This document shows, piece after piece, positions 1 through 8,364 of a DNA stretch of 46,369 nt. The stretch's first letter is position 1. Each line of letters opens with the position of its first letter. The translations under genes and the position numbers were made by a program. The stretch spans positions 1-46,369 of the forward strand of contig JAAEPD010000127.1 of NCBI GenBank assembly GCA_024222455.1, read 5' to 3'. Under the pieces are notes generated by a model that had not been told where the DNA came from, did not search any database, and worked only from the letters and a program-made list of their open reading frames with translations. The DNA comes from Aureispira sp. (GTDB lineage: Bacteria; Bacteroidota; Bacteroidia; Chitinophagales; Saprospiraceae).

Positions 1-2238
1 CAAAACGATAGCTTCACCTTCACAAACTGCAAAATCTGCTGGTACAGATGGTGTTGTTGGCACAGCATGAACATTTACAGTAGTACTTCCTGCCAAAGAG
101 GTGCATCCATTTACAGTTACAAATAAATAGAAGGTGCTGTCGGTAATTATATTTGTAATCGTTGGATTTTGACTCGTAGAAAGTAAGGCCGTTTGGGTAG
201 AATCTGCATACCATGCATAACTCGCCCCCGATAGTGCGGAAGTGGATAATTGTACACTTTCGCCTATACAAACTGGTCCATTGTTGAAAGCTAAAGGTGT
301 GTTGGGTATTGTGTTAATGGTTATATTTATGGTATTAGAATTTGCTTGACATCCTGTTAGGGTATCTATACAGACCATATACCAACTTCCTGATAGGTAA
401 TTAGGATCGGTAGAGGGAATATTTGTTGTACTTCCTAATGTCCATAATACATTGTTAGCACTAGGAATGCCTAATGTACCTGCACTATTTCCGTTAGGCC
501 CTATCCATTGTGATTGACCACAGTGACTGCTAGAAGAAATATTTAGGGTATCACCAAAACAAAGAGGACTGTTGCTAACAATAGTCGGTGCTACAGGAGG
601 AGCGTTGACAGATACATAGACAAAGGTATCTAAAGATTGACATCCACTAGCATCTATAACATAAAGGTTATATCTACCTGTATCTAGAATACTTGCATTA
701 GGAATAATTGGGCTTTGAGCAGTAGAGCTAAATCCATGCGCATTGGACCAATAATAACCTGTTGCTGAAGTGGTTGCATTTAACACAATTGATTCACCTT
801 CACAAACACTGATACTATCTGTAGAAACATTGGGTGCTGGTGGAGCTGAAGTTATAGAAACGGTAACTTGATCTGTGCTAATACATCCATCGATATGGTC
901 TGTATAAATGGTATAGGTAGTCGTTGTATCTGGACTGGCTTGAGTTGTTAGGCTGGTTGGATTGGATAAACCTGCTGAGGGTGTCCACCAAACAGCTTGT
1001 ATATTCGTTGCTGTAGAACTTGCATTTAATGTGGTGCTTTGTCCTTGACATATTTGGGTATTGCTGCCTGCATTAACAGGGGGATTAGGATTGGGAGCTA
1101 CATTAATATCATAGGTATAGGTATTAGTTCCTATAATTGGGCAAGCATCGTCTTGTAAGGTAATGGTAAAAGAGTGTTTGCCGACATCAGCTGCTGTAGG
1201 TGTCCAACAGAATTGTCCTTTTAGTGCTCCTGTAGCTGTATCTTGGATAGTGGTAATGGTAGAACCAGCTAGACCATTATTAGAGTTTATAGTAATACTG
1301 TCTCCTGCATTTGCATCAGCTACATCAATATCAAAACAAATAGGGGTATTGGCGCAAGCTGTAGCTTCATAGCTAGAACTGCCATCTACACCTGTGGCTG
1401 TTGGAGCAGCATTGGTACAGTTGAGTATTCTAAATTGTATATCTCTTGTAATTTCTCCTATTTTAACGCCATTTCTATATTCTTCGACCAATACACACAT
1501 GACAAAAATCTGTGGTCCTACTGGTGTAAAGGTGATTGCTCCGGTACTAGAATCAATATGTATAGGACTAACGCTTGTTAGTGGATTGCTGCCAGAAAAA
1601 CCTGCATTATAATTAACAGGAGTTGCACTTGAATTTTGACAATCGACTAAAGAGAATGATAAAGAATCGCCATCAGGATCAAATCCTCCATCACTAAAAA
1701 AGACTGGAAAGCCATCACAAGCAAATCCAACGGGTGGATTCAAAAATACTGGAGAGTTGTTGCAAGGAGTTACACTATTGTCTAGTTGAGCCTCAATGTG
1801 CATAGATTGACTACCTGGCAAATTTAGTGTTGTAATTGCATTGTTTCGACAACAAAGATTCCATGAAAAGGTGATATTGGTACAACCTGCAGGCAAATTC
1901 AATATTGCTGTGTAGGTGTGTTGTTCGACACCGAAAGGCCCTGAACCGCCACCACAAGATGAGGGTTGTGTAACACAAACAGGTGTAATATCTATTGGAT
2001 AGTTAGGAAGCCTATTTACAGTGATAGAACCTGATCCGCAACTAGCTGTCCAGTTTACTGTTTCTGAACTGCCTAAACTTGCACCAGCACAATCTCTGTA
2101 TATATTTAAGGTAACTTCGTATTGATCTGGTCCAATACATCGATAGGACATATCGCTACCTAATGAATGCGATGCGATTAGGTTAGACATATTGGCTAAA
2201 CCCAAAATTAGAAAACAGGTGTATATCCAGTTTTTCAT
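1..2238 (-). CDS. Large secreted Ig-like repeat protein, N-terminal part (runs off the left edge)
   Basis: An open frame runs without a stop from the ATG at 2238 to base 1, giving 746 residues with the C-terminus missing. It begins with a signal peptide (MKNWIYTCFLILGLANMSN), then a cysteine-rich domain of about 300 residues starting SHSLGSDMSYRCIGPDQYEV. From memory this resembles the N-terminal domain of large Bacteroidota surface proteins that end in a T9SS type B (gliding-motility-associated) sorting domain. From about residue 395 come Ig/PKD-like repeats, each with a 'C-x-G-(E/Q/D)' start such as VCEGESIVL, VCIGESVQL and LCFGDTLNI; four are complete and a fifth is cut by the edge. The role is probably cell-surface adhesion or gliding, which is inference. 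The sorting domain cannot be seen. It lies 52 bp upstream of the OmpA gene's stop codon side, on the same strand. Confidence 0.85.
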   Translation of the reverse strand, partial: MKNWIYTCFLILGLANMSNLIASHSLGSDMSYRCIGPDQYEVTLNIYRDCAGASLGSSETVNWTASCGSGSITVNRLPNYPIDITPVCVTQPSSCGGGSGPFGVEQHTYTAILNLPAGCTNITFSWNLCCRNNAITTLNLPGSQSMHIEAQLDNSVTPCNNSPVFLNPPVGFACDGFPVFFSDGGFDPDGDSLSFSLVDCQNSSATPVNYNAGFSGSNPLTSVSPIHIDSSTGAITFTPVGPQIFVMCVLVEEYRNGVKIGEITRDIQFRILNCTNAAPTATGVDGSSSYEATACANTPICFDIDVADANAGDSITINSNNGLAGSTITTIQDTATGALKGQFCWTPTAADVGKHSFTITLQDDACPIIGTNTYTYDINVAPNPNPPVNAGSNTQICQGQSTTLNASSTATNIQAVWWTPSAGLSNPTSLTTQASPDTTTTYTIYTDHIDGCISTDQVTVSITSAPPAPNVSTDSISVCEGESIVLNATTSATGYYWSNAHGFSSTAQSPIIPNASILDTGRYNLYVIDASGCQSLDTFVYVSVNAPPVAPTIVSNSPLCFGDTLNISSSSHCGQSQWIGPNGNSAGTLGIPSANNVLWTLGSTTNIPSTDPNYLSGSWYMVCIDTLTGCQANSNTINITINTIPNTPLAFNNGPVCIGESVQLSTSALSGASYAWYADSTQTALLSTSQNPTITNIITDSTFYLFVTVNGCTSLAGSTTVNVHAVPTTPSVPADFAVCEGEAIVL

Positions 2239-2290
2239 AAAAATGCTATTATATCTCGTCTAGTTATTTTAGTAATGATCGACTTATCCT

Positions 2291-3373
2291 TTAATCAGCA
2301 CTAAGTAAATCTTTATCTCCTTGTATGACTTTCATCTCCACTCGATTGTTAAATCGATGCTCTTCTGCTGAGCAACGCACTCCATTTTTGCAACGATTGG
2401 CTATATCATCCTCTCCTTTTGCAACTATGGTAAATTGCTTTGGCTTGATGCCTTTTTCGAGTAAGAACTTTTCTATATAGGCTCCCCTTTTCTCTGCTAA
2501 TATTCGATTGTAGCGATGACTTTTTCGGGAATCTGTATGTATATGTAATTCAACAATTAGTTCTGGGTATTCTAGCAGAGATTTGTACAATTGCTCTAAG
2601 GATTTATTTCCTTTGGTCTCTAACTGATTGGTTTTTCCTTTGAACACTAAATCTTCTATCACTACAGAGTCGCCTTTAGCATACCTCCCTTTAGCCTTGG
2701 GGGTAGAAATTACTTCTGACACAAATGGAGTAGCTTGAATATTTAACTGTTGCAAAGGAGATCTTTTTTCGTGACAATTCTCTTCAGGGAGGGTAATAGT
2801 GTCTACCGTTGGTACAAATCCTTCTACCACTAAAGTAATGGTGTATGTTTGGCTACATTTCCCACAGGTATAATATTTTCCTGTTGCATAGATTCTGACA
2901 TTATCAATGTCTTTTGTAGTTGTATTTTGAATACTCAAATAGGCTTCTTCTTTGGTTAAGATGCTGTCTGGCAGCTGCACTTTTCCTTGTAATCTGTAAC
3001 AATCTTTGGGACGTAGACTTATTCCAAATCTATTTTTTTGGGTTCTGCTTATGCCTTTGGTAGAAAGGGAAGTTATTTGTGTATAAAAGTTTGTTTTCTT
3101 TGTTGTTAGGGTATAGGTAGCATTTAGCGCTAAAGCAACATCTATAGCTCCTACACTATCTGTTTCGTAAGTACCTATGGTTTGGTATCTCCCATTTGTT
3201 TGTCGCTGTTTTATAGTTATGTTTGCCTCTACTAAAAGTTCAGCATTATAAGCATTTTCCACAAAAATGGCTGTTGGGACTTTTTGTATGGGTTGGTAAT
3301 TCTGTGCTATGGTCGTTTTTACATTCAACAAGACTAAACTAATCCATAACAATCCAAGTATAGATCTTGACAT
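2291..3373 (-). CDS. OmpA-family outer membrane protein
   Basis: 360 residues. The N-terminus is a signal peptide ending near TTIAQ, so the protein is exported. The middle (about residues 30-230) has beta-rich segments like the carboxypeptidase-regulatory or Ig-like modules that precede OmpA domains in Bacteroidota. The C-terminal 120 residues match an OmpA peptidoglycan-binding domain: LVELHIHTDSRKSHRYN-like core (seen as VELHIHTDSRKSHRYN), then AEKRGAYIEKFLLEKGI, a GEDD turn and the closing HRFNNRVEMKV with the expected NNRVE. The domain should hold the protein to peptidoglycan under the outer membrane. It is transcribed toward the large Ig-repeat gene 52 bp downstream, so the two may form a secreted-protein/anchor pair; that is inference. 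No canonical promoter is visible upstream. Confidence 0.85.
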   Translation of the reverse strand: MSRSILGLLWISLVLLNVKTTIAQNYQPIQKVPTAIFVENAYNAELLVEANITIKQRQTNGRYQTIGTYETDSVGAIDVALALNATYTLTTKKTNFYTQITSLSTKGISRTQKNRFGISLRPKDCYRLQGKVQLPDSILTKEEAYLSIQNTTTKDIDNVRIYATGKYYTCGKCSQTYTITLVVEGFVPTVDTITLPEENCHEKRSPLQQLNIQATPFVSEVISTPKAKGRYAKGDSVVIEDLVFKGKTNQLETKGNKSLEQLYKSLLEYPELIVELHIHTDSRKSHRYNRILAEKRGAYIEKFLLEKGIKPKQFTIVAKGEDDIANRCKNGVRCSAEEHRFNNRVEMKVIQGDKDLLSAD

Positions 3374-3599
3374 TGATATTTTTTTTATATACCATTCAAG
3401 ACTGTATTTAGTCTAAAAGGTCACTTAATTTGAAAGTTTTCTTGCGAAAGTATTAAAAATAGATAGGCGTTCTCCTTTATTTTTTCTTTTTCATAGAGGG
3501 AAGGAGGGCTTGAGAAGAAGGGCACTTCCTACAATTTTCAGATTTATCAGTGTTTGATAATTTATAGATATTCACTTCTATGAAAAGCTCGGTATAGTC

Positions 3600-3635
3600 T
3601 AAAAAAAATAGGTGCAGCTTCTTCAAGCTACACCT
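3600..3635 (-). terminator. Rho-independent terminator of tRNA-Asp
   Basis: On the minus strand the RNA folds as a 10-bp stem, GGTGTAGCTT with AAGCTGCACC (one G-U pair), around a GAAG tetraloop. It is followed by CTA and eight T residues (A run at 3600-3608 on the plus strand). It starts about 20 bases after the tRNA 3' end, so it almost certainly ends that transcript. Confidence 0.85.
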
Positions 3636-3653
3636 AAATTCTTTTGTTTTCAG

Positions 3654-3727
3654 CGGTCCGGACGAGACTCGAACTCGCGACCCCCTGCGTGACAGGCAGG
3701 TATTCTAACCAACTGAACTACCGGACC
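3654..3727 (-). tRNA. tRNA-Asp: tRNA-Asp (anticodon GTC)
   Basis: The minus strand gives a full 74-nt cloverleaf. The acceptor stem is GGTCCGG paired with CCGGACC, with discriminator G. The D arm contains AGTTGGTTAGAAT. The anticodon stem is CCTGC/GCAGG with loop CTGTCAC, so the anticodon is GTC (Asp). The T arm is GCGAG-TTCGAGT-CTCGT. CCA is not encoded and must be added after transcription, as is usual in Bacteroidota. A perfect phylum-type promoter lies upstream and a strong terminator downstream, so this is a single-gene transcription unit. Confidence 0.96.
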
Positions 3728-3757
3728 AAACCATGCACTTCCTTTAAAAGTGCTTTG

Positions 3758-3788
3758 CAAATATACGGCGGTTTTTTATTTTTCCAAA
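3758..3788 (-). promoter_or_regulatory. Bacteroidota-type promoter for tRNA-Asp
   Basis: Read on the minus strand this is TTTG (3785-3788), 19 bases, then TATATTTG (3758-3765). It matches the phylum's -33 TTTG / -7 TAnnTTTG consensus exactly. The predicted start lies about 20-25 bases before the tRNA 5' end. A small inverted repeat (GCACTT...AAGTGC, 3735-3753) sits in the leader. Confidence 0.75.
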
Positions 3789-3943
3789 CATTTTGTGAAA
3801 AATTTGAATATTATTTTCACTTTTTTTCGCAGCCATTTTAATACTTCCACTCTAACCGCTTAATAAAGAATATTTTATTAGATATTTAGTAGATATTATT
3901 TATTTTAAAAAAAGTTGATATTTTTTTATGCACCCCTACAATC

Positions 3944-4516
3944 ATGACAAATTCATTTAAAACAGGACTACTTTTTATCTTTAGTCTTACACTTAGCAGT
4001 ATCTTGTTAGCCCAAACACCCTACCCCATGCGTTGGAGTTTTAGGTTATATGATAACAATGACCAATTAATCACCCCATATCGTTTTGTGACAGAAGTAC
4101 AATTCTATTCTTTATACAGTTATCCACCTTTTATTTATCGCAAAAAACTTGTTTTTGATGATCGGACTTATTATTACTTATTCCAAGAAGATAAGTTTCC
4201 AGAAGCGGATAGATTCTTATTAATTTACCAACAAGACACCATGTATCTAGAATTTAATCATTCAACAGGTATTACGATTATGGATTCTATCAAAATCAGA
4301 AAAGGACACTATACCCTTCCTAAAACAGCCTTTAAAGAAGCAGAAGGTAATCTTAGTCCATTCTTAAAAGAAAGTCTCTATTTACGATCCTCTGCCGATT
4401 TAGAACCCTACAAAACAAATGAGTTACCTCTCCACAATGATCAAACTAAAGCCTTATTCATGGATCGAGTTCGAGTGGATCTGCCCAATAAAGACGATAT
4501 TATACATGGTAAATAG
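3944..4516 (+). CDS. Secreted protein of unknown function
   Basis: 190 residues that I do not recognise. A signal peptide (about residues 1-23, ending SSILLAQ) indicates export. The mature part is rich in aromatic residues (for example YSLYSYPPFIY and RTYYYLFQ) and looks beta-stranded, as in small secreted Bacteroidota proteins. There is no lipobox cysteine and no T9SS tail. Its stop codon is one base away from the convergent stop of the metallophosphoesterase gene. It has an AT-rich leader and no clear promoter consensus. It may be species-restricted. Confidence 0.7.
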   Translation: MTNSFKTGLLFIFSLTLSSILLAQTPYPMRWSFRLYDNNDQLITPYRFVTEVQFYSLYSYPPFIYRKKLVFDDRTYYYLFQEDKFPEADRFLLIYQQDTMYLEFNHSTGITIMDSIKIRKGHYTLPKTAFKEAEGNLSPFLKESLYLRSSADLEPYKTNELPLHNDQTKALFMDRVRVDLPNKDDIIHGK

Positions 4517-4517
4517 C

Positions 4518-5765
4518 CTAACTTTGAACTGAATGACTTCCTTTTTTAAGCTCTAATACAGTTATTTCAGGAAAAATGCCAACTCGACCAGCAAAACCTA
4601 AAAACCCAAAACCTCTATTGACATATAATTTTCGTCCCAATTCTTCATACAAACCAGCCCAATGAGGATAAACATACTTAGCAGGACTCCATTTAAAAAA
4701 GGACAGATCTACTCCCATTTGCATACCATGTGTATGCCCACTAAGCGTTAGATCTATCTGATTTTGGTAGTCTAAAACCTTATCAGCCCAATGTGTTGGA
4801 TCATGAGAGAGCAGGACGGTAAAAGCATTTTCTTCACAATTAGCTGTAGCCATATCCAAATCCCCAAGTTTGGGAAAATGTTTACTGCGGCCCCAATTCT
4901 CAACACCAACCAGTCGAAAGGAAGCATCATCTTTTTCAATTTTAACACTATTATTCAGCAAGAGATTAAAACCCATAGTGAAATGATGTGCCTTAATATT
5001 TTCGATATTTCGCTGACGATGTTCCTCTCCATCAAACATATTTCCATACATAGAATAATCATGATTACCCAATATAGAATGTTTGCCATAAGGAGCAGAA
5101 AGTGCCTTAAAATCATCTAAAAAAGGTTCAATCTCGGAAGAGTATACATTGACTAAATCGCCTGTAAACACAATCATATCAGCCTCCTGTTTTTGAATCA
5201 ATCGAATACCACTACGTACCGACTCATGATCATCAAAACTACCTGCATGCACATCCGAAATTTGGAGAATCCGAAACCCATCAAAAGCATTTGGAAGATT
5301 TTCAAAAAAGACCTGTTTCTTGTTCACCCAAAAATTGTATTTACCTCTAGTAATTCCATACAGAAAAGAGGCAAAAGGCAACATTGTAAACAAGACACCT
5401 GCTTTTTTCAAAAACTGCCGACGTGGTTGAGCTACAAGATCTGTTTCGGCAGCAGTAAAGGTTCGATACAACCACCTAAAACCAGCTCCTAAGTCATCTA
5501 ATAAAAAGAAGGGGGTTATAATAACTTCACATACTAAAAATGTAACAGTTAGGCCAACCAAAAGGTTAGTAGCCCACCCTGGCTGATCAATAGAAAACCC
5601 ATTAAACATCGTATAGAGAGTAGTTCCTGTTGCCACAAAAGCAATAATCCCTAAGGTGATTGCAATACGCTTATACATTGGGTTCGTAAAAACCTTAGCT
5701 AAGCTGTAATAAATATAAAATTTAAGGACTAGGACAAGTATCCAAAATAAAACACTTCTTATCAT
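4518..5765 (-). CDS. Membrane-anchored calcineurin-type metallophosphoesterase
   Basis: 415 residues of the YkuE/YaeI-like calcineurin phosphoesterase type. Three hydrophobic segments lie at about 5-25, 32-54 and 65-88. A twin-arginine-like stretch follows (RRQFLKKAG, R115-R116) with a fourth hydrophobic segment. The catalytic domain starts near residue 165 and has all the family metal motifs: DVH (D171, H173), GDLV (about 202), GNHD (233-236), LSHDP (about 320) and GHTHG (343-347). It should use two metal ions to hydrolyse phosphomonoesters or diesters; YkuE-like members act at the envelope and some cleave UDP-diacylglucosamine-type lipids. The real substrate cannot be read from the sequence. 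The active domain is probably periplasmic (inference from the N-terminal topology). Confidence 0.9.
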   Translation of the reverse strand: MIRSVLFWILVLVLKFYIYYSLAKVFTNPMYKRIAITLGIIAFVATGTTLYTMFNGFSIDQPGWATNLLVGLTVTFLVCEVIITPFFLLDDLGAGFRWLYRTFTAAETDLVAQPRRQFLKKAGVLFTMLPFASFLYGITRGKYNFWVNKKQVFFENLPNAFDGFRILQISDVHAGSFDDHESVRSGIRLIQKQEADMIVFTGDLVNVYSSEIEPFLDDFKALSAPYGKHSILGNHDYSMYGNMFDGEEHRQRNIENIKAHHFTMGFNLLLNNSVKIEKDDASFRLVGVENWGRSKHFPKLGDLDMATANCEENAFTVLLSHDPTHWADKVLDYQNQIDLTLSGHTHGMQMGVDLSFFKWSPAKYVYPHWAGLYEELGRKLYVNRGFGFLGFAGRVGIFPEITVLELKKGSHSVQS

Positions 5766-5852
5766 TTGGTGTTAGAGCGTATACGTTTAATAAAAATGAC
5801 TCATACTCTCCAACAGCATAAACTGCTTAACGGTTTAGTGCACAACCAATTA

Positions 5853-6722
5853 TTATTGATTAACAGGAGTAGTATTTAATATATTTCTGGATGTTTTACC
5901 TGGCAAGACAGCATAGATTGGAAGCTCTAGCTTATATTTTTTTGATAAAGCCCTTATTTGTGTTTTGATCTCTTCTGCATTATATCTAGATGAAAAATGG
6001 CCTAAAATAAGCTGTTCTACTTGAGTTTCACTCACCATTTTCAATACATCTTCCAGTTCACTATGCTGATTTCGTTCTCCATGTCTATCCATGTCCCCTT
6101 TGTAGATAAAAGTAGCCTCATGAATCAGTGTTTTCACACCATTCCAACGCCCATCATGCTCAACAGGGGTATCGCCCGAATAAGCCAACAAATAATCTCT
6201 AATTTCATCAGTCACAGCATCATTCCCTTTATCCTTTCTCAACTGACCAATTTCTTTCCCCGTCAAACCCTGCAATTCAGGCTTAAGTTTTCGACGAGTT
6301 TGAAACACCTGAAAGCTCAAACTTTTGGTAGGATTTCCCTCTCTTTGGATATGCTCATTGCGTATAGCTTTGACCAATATATCTTTCTTGATAGGCACTT
6401 CCTCTCCTTCACTCAAAGGTAGCCATCTACAGTATGTAGTATGTGGATCAAATTTGCTTAAAAAGTTAGCAATAGCAGGAAAAGACCCACAATCTTTGGG
6501 ATAGTAAATTTTAGGATAGCCCTCACGAGCATTCAATTGCGTGAACTGCATTAAGCCTGTAAGATGATCTCGATCAGGATGTGTAATAAAGGCATGTTTT
6601 ATCTTTCTAGACTTTTGCAAGAGGTTAGACATTAATCCATCTCCTACATCAAATAACAAACCCAATTCCTCCACAAAATACCATGTAGAAAACAATGCTG
6701 TAGAATAACCTGTAATGGTCAT
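5853..6722 (-). CDS. MBL-fold metallohydrolase, RNase Z-like
   Basis: 289 residues from the ATG at 6722 (MTITGYSTALFSTWYF). An earlier in-frame ATG at 6788 would add 22 basic residues of low complexity and is less likely. The metallo-beta-lactamase core shows DVGDGL, then HPDRDH (H48, D50, D52, H53), AYSGDT and LIHEATF, and ends with LGHFSSRY. The last three are typical of RNase Z/ElaC-type proteins, which process tRNA 3' ends with zinc. The metal motif is HxDxDH rather than HxHxDH, so true tRNase Z activity is uncertain. It lies 131 bp downstream of the small membrane protein gene in the same direction. Confidence 0.85.
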   Translation of the reverse strand: MTITGYSTALFSTWYFVEELGLLFDVGDGLMSNLLQKSRKIKHAFITHPDRDHLTGLMQFTQLNAREGYPKIYYPKDCGSFPAIANFLSKFDPHTTYCRWLPLSEGEEVPIKKDILVKAIRNEHIQREGNPTKSLSFQVFQTRRKLKPELQGLTGKEIGQLRKDKGNDAVTDEIRDYLLAYSGDTPVEHDGRWNGVKTLIHEATFIYKGDMDRHGERNQHSELEDVLKMVSETQVEQLILGHFSSRYNAEEIKTQIRALSKKYKLELPIYAVLPGKTSRNILNTTPVNQ

Positions 6723-6853
6723 GATTTTAGTTTTTTTCAGTAGAATAATAGTTTGCTGTTTTTTGAATTCCCTACTAAAACCAAACAAACTACATCATTA
6801 ATAAAGTTGGTCCAATAACCTAAAACTAACCTTATTTAGTTCCATACAGGTAG

Positions 6854-7357
6854 CTACTTCTTTTTCCGCAACATTCTACGATAAATCAATACAAAATTAG
6901 CTGCAATGCCTAATAATATAGCAATAGGTAAGGTGATAGATTTCACCCAAAAAATCTGATATATAGCAGTAATCGCCAAAACCCCAAGAAAATTTACCTC
7001 CAAAATCTTCTTGAATTTAATTTTCCGTTTTTTGATAGGAGGTATTAGTCGCAGAAGGTTCCATGTGATGAGAAATAAGCCAATTTGAGATAGCAACAAA
7101 GCCAAATAATCAACCGTTCTAGGCAAAGCAGTCTTAGCATATTCATTGTAAGCCAATTCTTCTTTTTGAAGCTCAGGTGACAAGTCCTCTAGTTTTTTAT
7201 CTGAATCACCTATTGGAGTACGAAACATGACCTTGAAAGTTGGTTTATATTTCAAGAATACAAAATATTCATTAAATTCAGGATGTTCTTTCACCCCTAT
7301 AAACAGTAATAAAAAACTGCCTAATATAATCAGTAAAATATTTTTAAGGTACTTCAT
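6854..7357 (-). CDS. Small integral membrane protein of unknown function
   Basis: 167 residues. Four hydrophobic segments lie at about 4-22, 84-104, 122-140 and 143-160. The first is followed by a soluble loop of about 60 residues (KEHPEFNEYF to AKTALPRTVD). A strongly basic patch (PPIKKRKIKFKK) separates segments 2 and 3, and the tail is RRMLRKKK, so both ends of that half are probably cytoplasmic. I do not recognise the family. It starts only 2 bp after the GT9 heptosyltransferase stop, so the two are very likely cotranscribed, and a role in lipopolysaccharide or envelope assembly is a reasonable guess. Confidence 0.75.
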   Translation of the reverse strand: MKYLKNILLIILGSFLLLFIGVKEHPEFNEYFVFLKYKPTFKVMFRTPIGDSDKKLEDLSPELQKEELAYNEYAKTALPRTVDYLALLLSQIGLFLITWNLLRLIPPIKKRKIKFKKILEVNFLGVLAITAIYQIFWVKSITLPIAILLGIAANFVLIYRRMLRKKK

Positions 7358-7359
7358 TT

Positions 7360-8346
7360 CTATGTTATGTCTAACAATTGTTTAATATCGATCTCTGCAC
7401 AATTAAAATGACCTTTAGGGCAAGCCTTTTTACCATGTAAACCACAAGGTCTACAATCTAATTGTTTAGAGCTTTGGACTACTTTGCTTTGGGTAGATAA
7501 TGGGGTAAATCCAAAAGCAGGTACTGTAGAACAAAAAACTGCTGTAATAGGAGCATCCATAGCCGAAGCTATATGCAAAGGCCCCGAATCGTTGGTATAA
7601 TTCATAGTTGCTCCGCCTATCCAAGCAGCCGATTCCAAAAAGCTCAGCTGTCCTGCTTTATTTTGCACATTTGGGTGACCAACCTGTTTTAGTATCTGCT
7701 CACATAATTCTCTATCTCCAGGCCCTCCTATCAAATAAATATTCAAATGCTCATCCAACCGATGAATCAATTCAATCCACTTGTGTACAGGCCATTGTTT
7801 TGTAAACCATACTGAAGATGGTGCAATACAAATATAACTCGTCTCCTTGGGTACTCCCTGCAAATGTTTTGGAAGAGGGTACAATCTAGGTTTTGCCGCT
7901 TTCTTATCAGTCAATGCCGCTATCAACAGTTGGTTTCGTTCCACCTCATGCATTGTAGGTAGAGTGGTTCCTATCTTATGTTCAAACTTTTGAGTGTACA
8001 ACCAAGAAAATGGATTTTGTCGAAACCCAATTCGCTGAGTTGCTTTTGATAATCCAGTTAACAATCCAGTCATAGCAAAACGATGAGGATTGATGACTAC
8101 ATCATAATTCATTTTTCGTATTTCCTTCAAAAGGCTCCAAAAATTCTTATACTTCTGTTTCTTGTCAAGAATAAGTAGGTTAGAGATAAAAGGATGATCT
8201 TCTAATAAGCCTTCATTTCCTTTTCGAACTAAATAGTCGATTTGAGCATCAGGATAAAACGAATGCAACTTTTCCAATAAAGCTGTAGCTAATATAGCAT
8301 CTCCAATAAAAGCTGTTTGTATGACTAAAAATTTCTTTTGCTGCAT
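7360..8346 (-). CDS. Glycosyltransferase family 9 (heptosyltransferase-like)
   Basis: 328 residues, the normal length for the WaaF/WaaC/RfaF family. The N-terminus has the family start KFLVIQTAFIGDAILATALL and a YPDAQIDYLVRK strand. The C-terminal Rossmann half has IAPSSVWFTKQWP, LIGGPGDRE and TNDSGPLHIASAMDAPITAV, which contact the ADP-heptose donor in known members. A late cysteine cluster, CRPCG...CPKGHFNC, is common in this family. It should add a heptose or similar sugar to the LPS core at the inner face of the inner membrane. It lies 18 bp after the upstream universal stress gene and 2 bp before the membrane protein gene. Confidence 0.9.
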   Translation of the reverse strand: MQQKKFLVIQTAFIGDAILATALLEKLHSFYPDAQIDYLVRKGNEGLLEDHPFISNLLILDKKQKYKNFWSLLKEIRKMNYDVVINPHRFAMTGLLTGLSKATQRIGFRQNPFSWLYTQKFEHKIGTTLPTMHEVERNQLLIAALTDKKAAKPRLYPLPKHLQGVPKETSYICIAPSSVWFTKQWPVHKWIELIHRLDEHLNIYLIGGPGDRELCEQILKQVGHPNVQNKAGQLSFLESAAWIGGATMNYTNDSGPLHIASAMDAPITAVFCSTVPAFGFTPLSTQSKVVQSSKQLDCRPCGLHGKKACPKGHFNCAEIDIKQLLDIT

Positions 8347-8364
8347 CCAAGCTCTATTTTGACA

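Noticed and set aside
20-271. An 83-codon minus-strand frame rich in cysteine
   Set aside because: It is in another frame of the partial Ig-repeat gene, which explains the region better.
1163-1612. Two plus-strand frames of about 70 codons
   Set aside because: They lie on the antisense strand of the large Ig-repeat gene, whose minus-strand frame is open from 2238 to 1 with a signal peptide.
4791-5492. Plus-strand frames over the metallophosphoesterase gene
   Set aside because: The minus-strand gene carries all five catalytic motifs; these are antisense shadows.
6021-6422. 133-codon plus-strand frame
   Set aside because: It is antisense to the RNase Z-like gene and has no recognisable features.
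6723-6788. Earlier ATG for the RNase Z-like gene
   Set aside because: The added 22 residues are lysine-rich with no family similarity; MTITGYS is the natural beginning.
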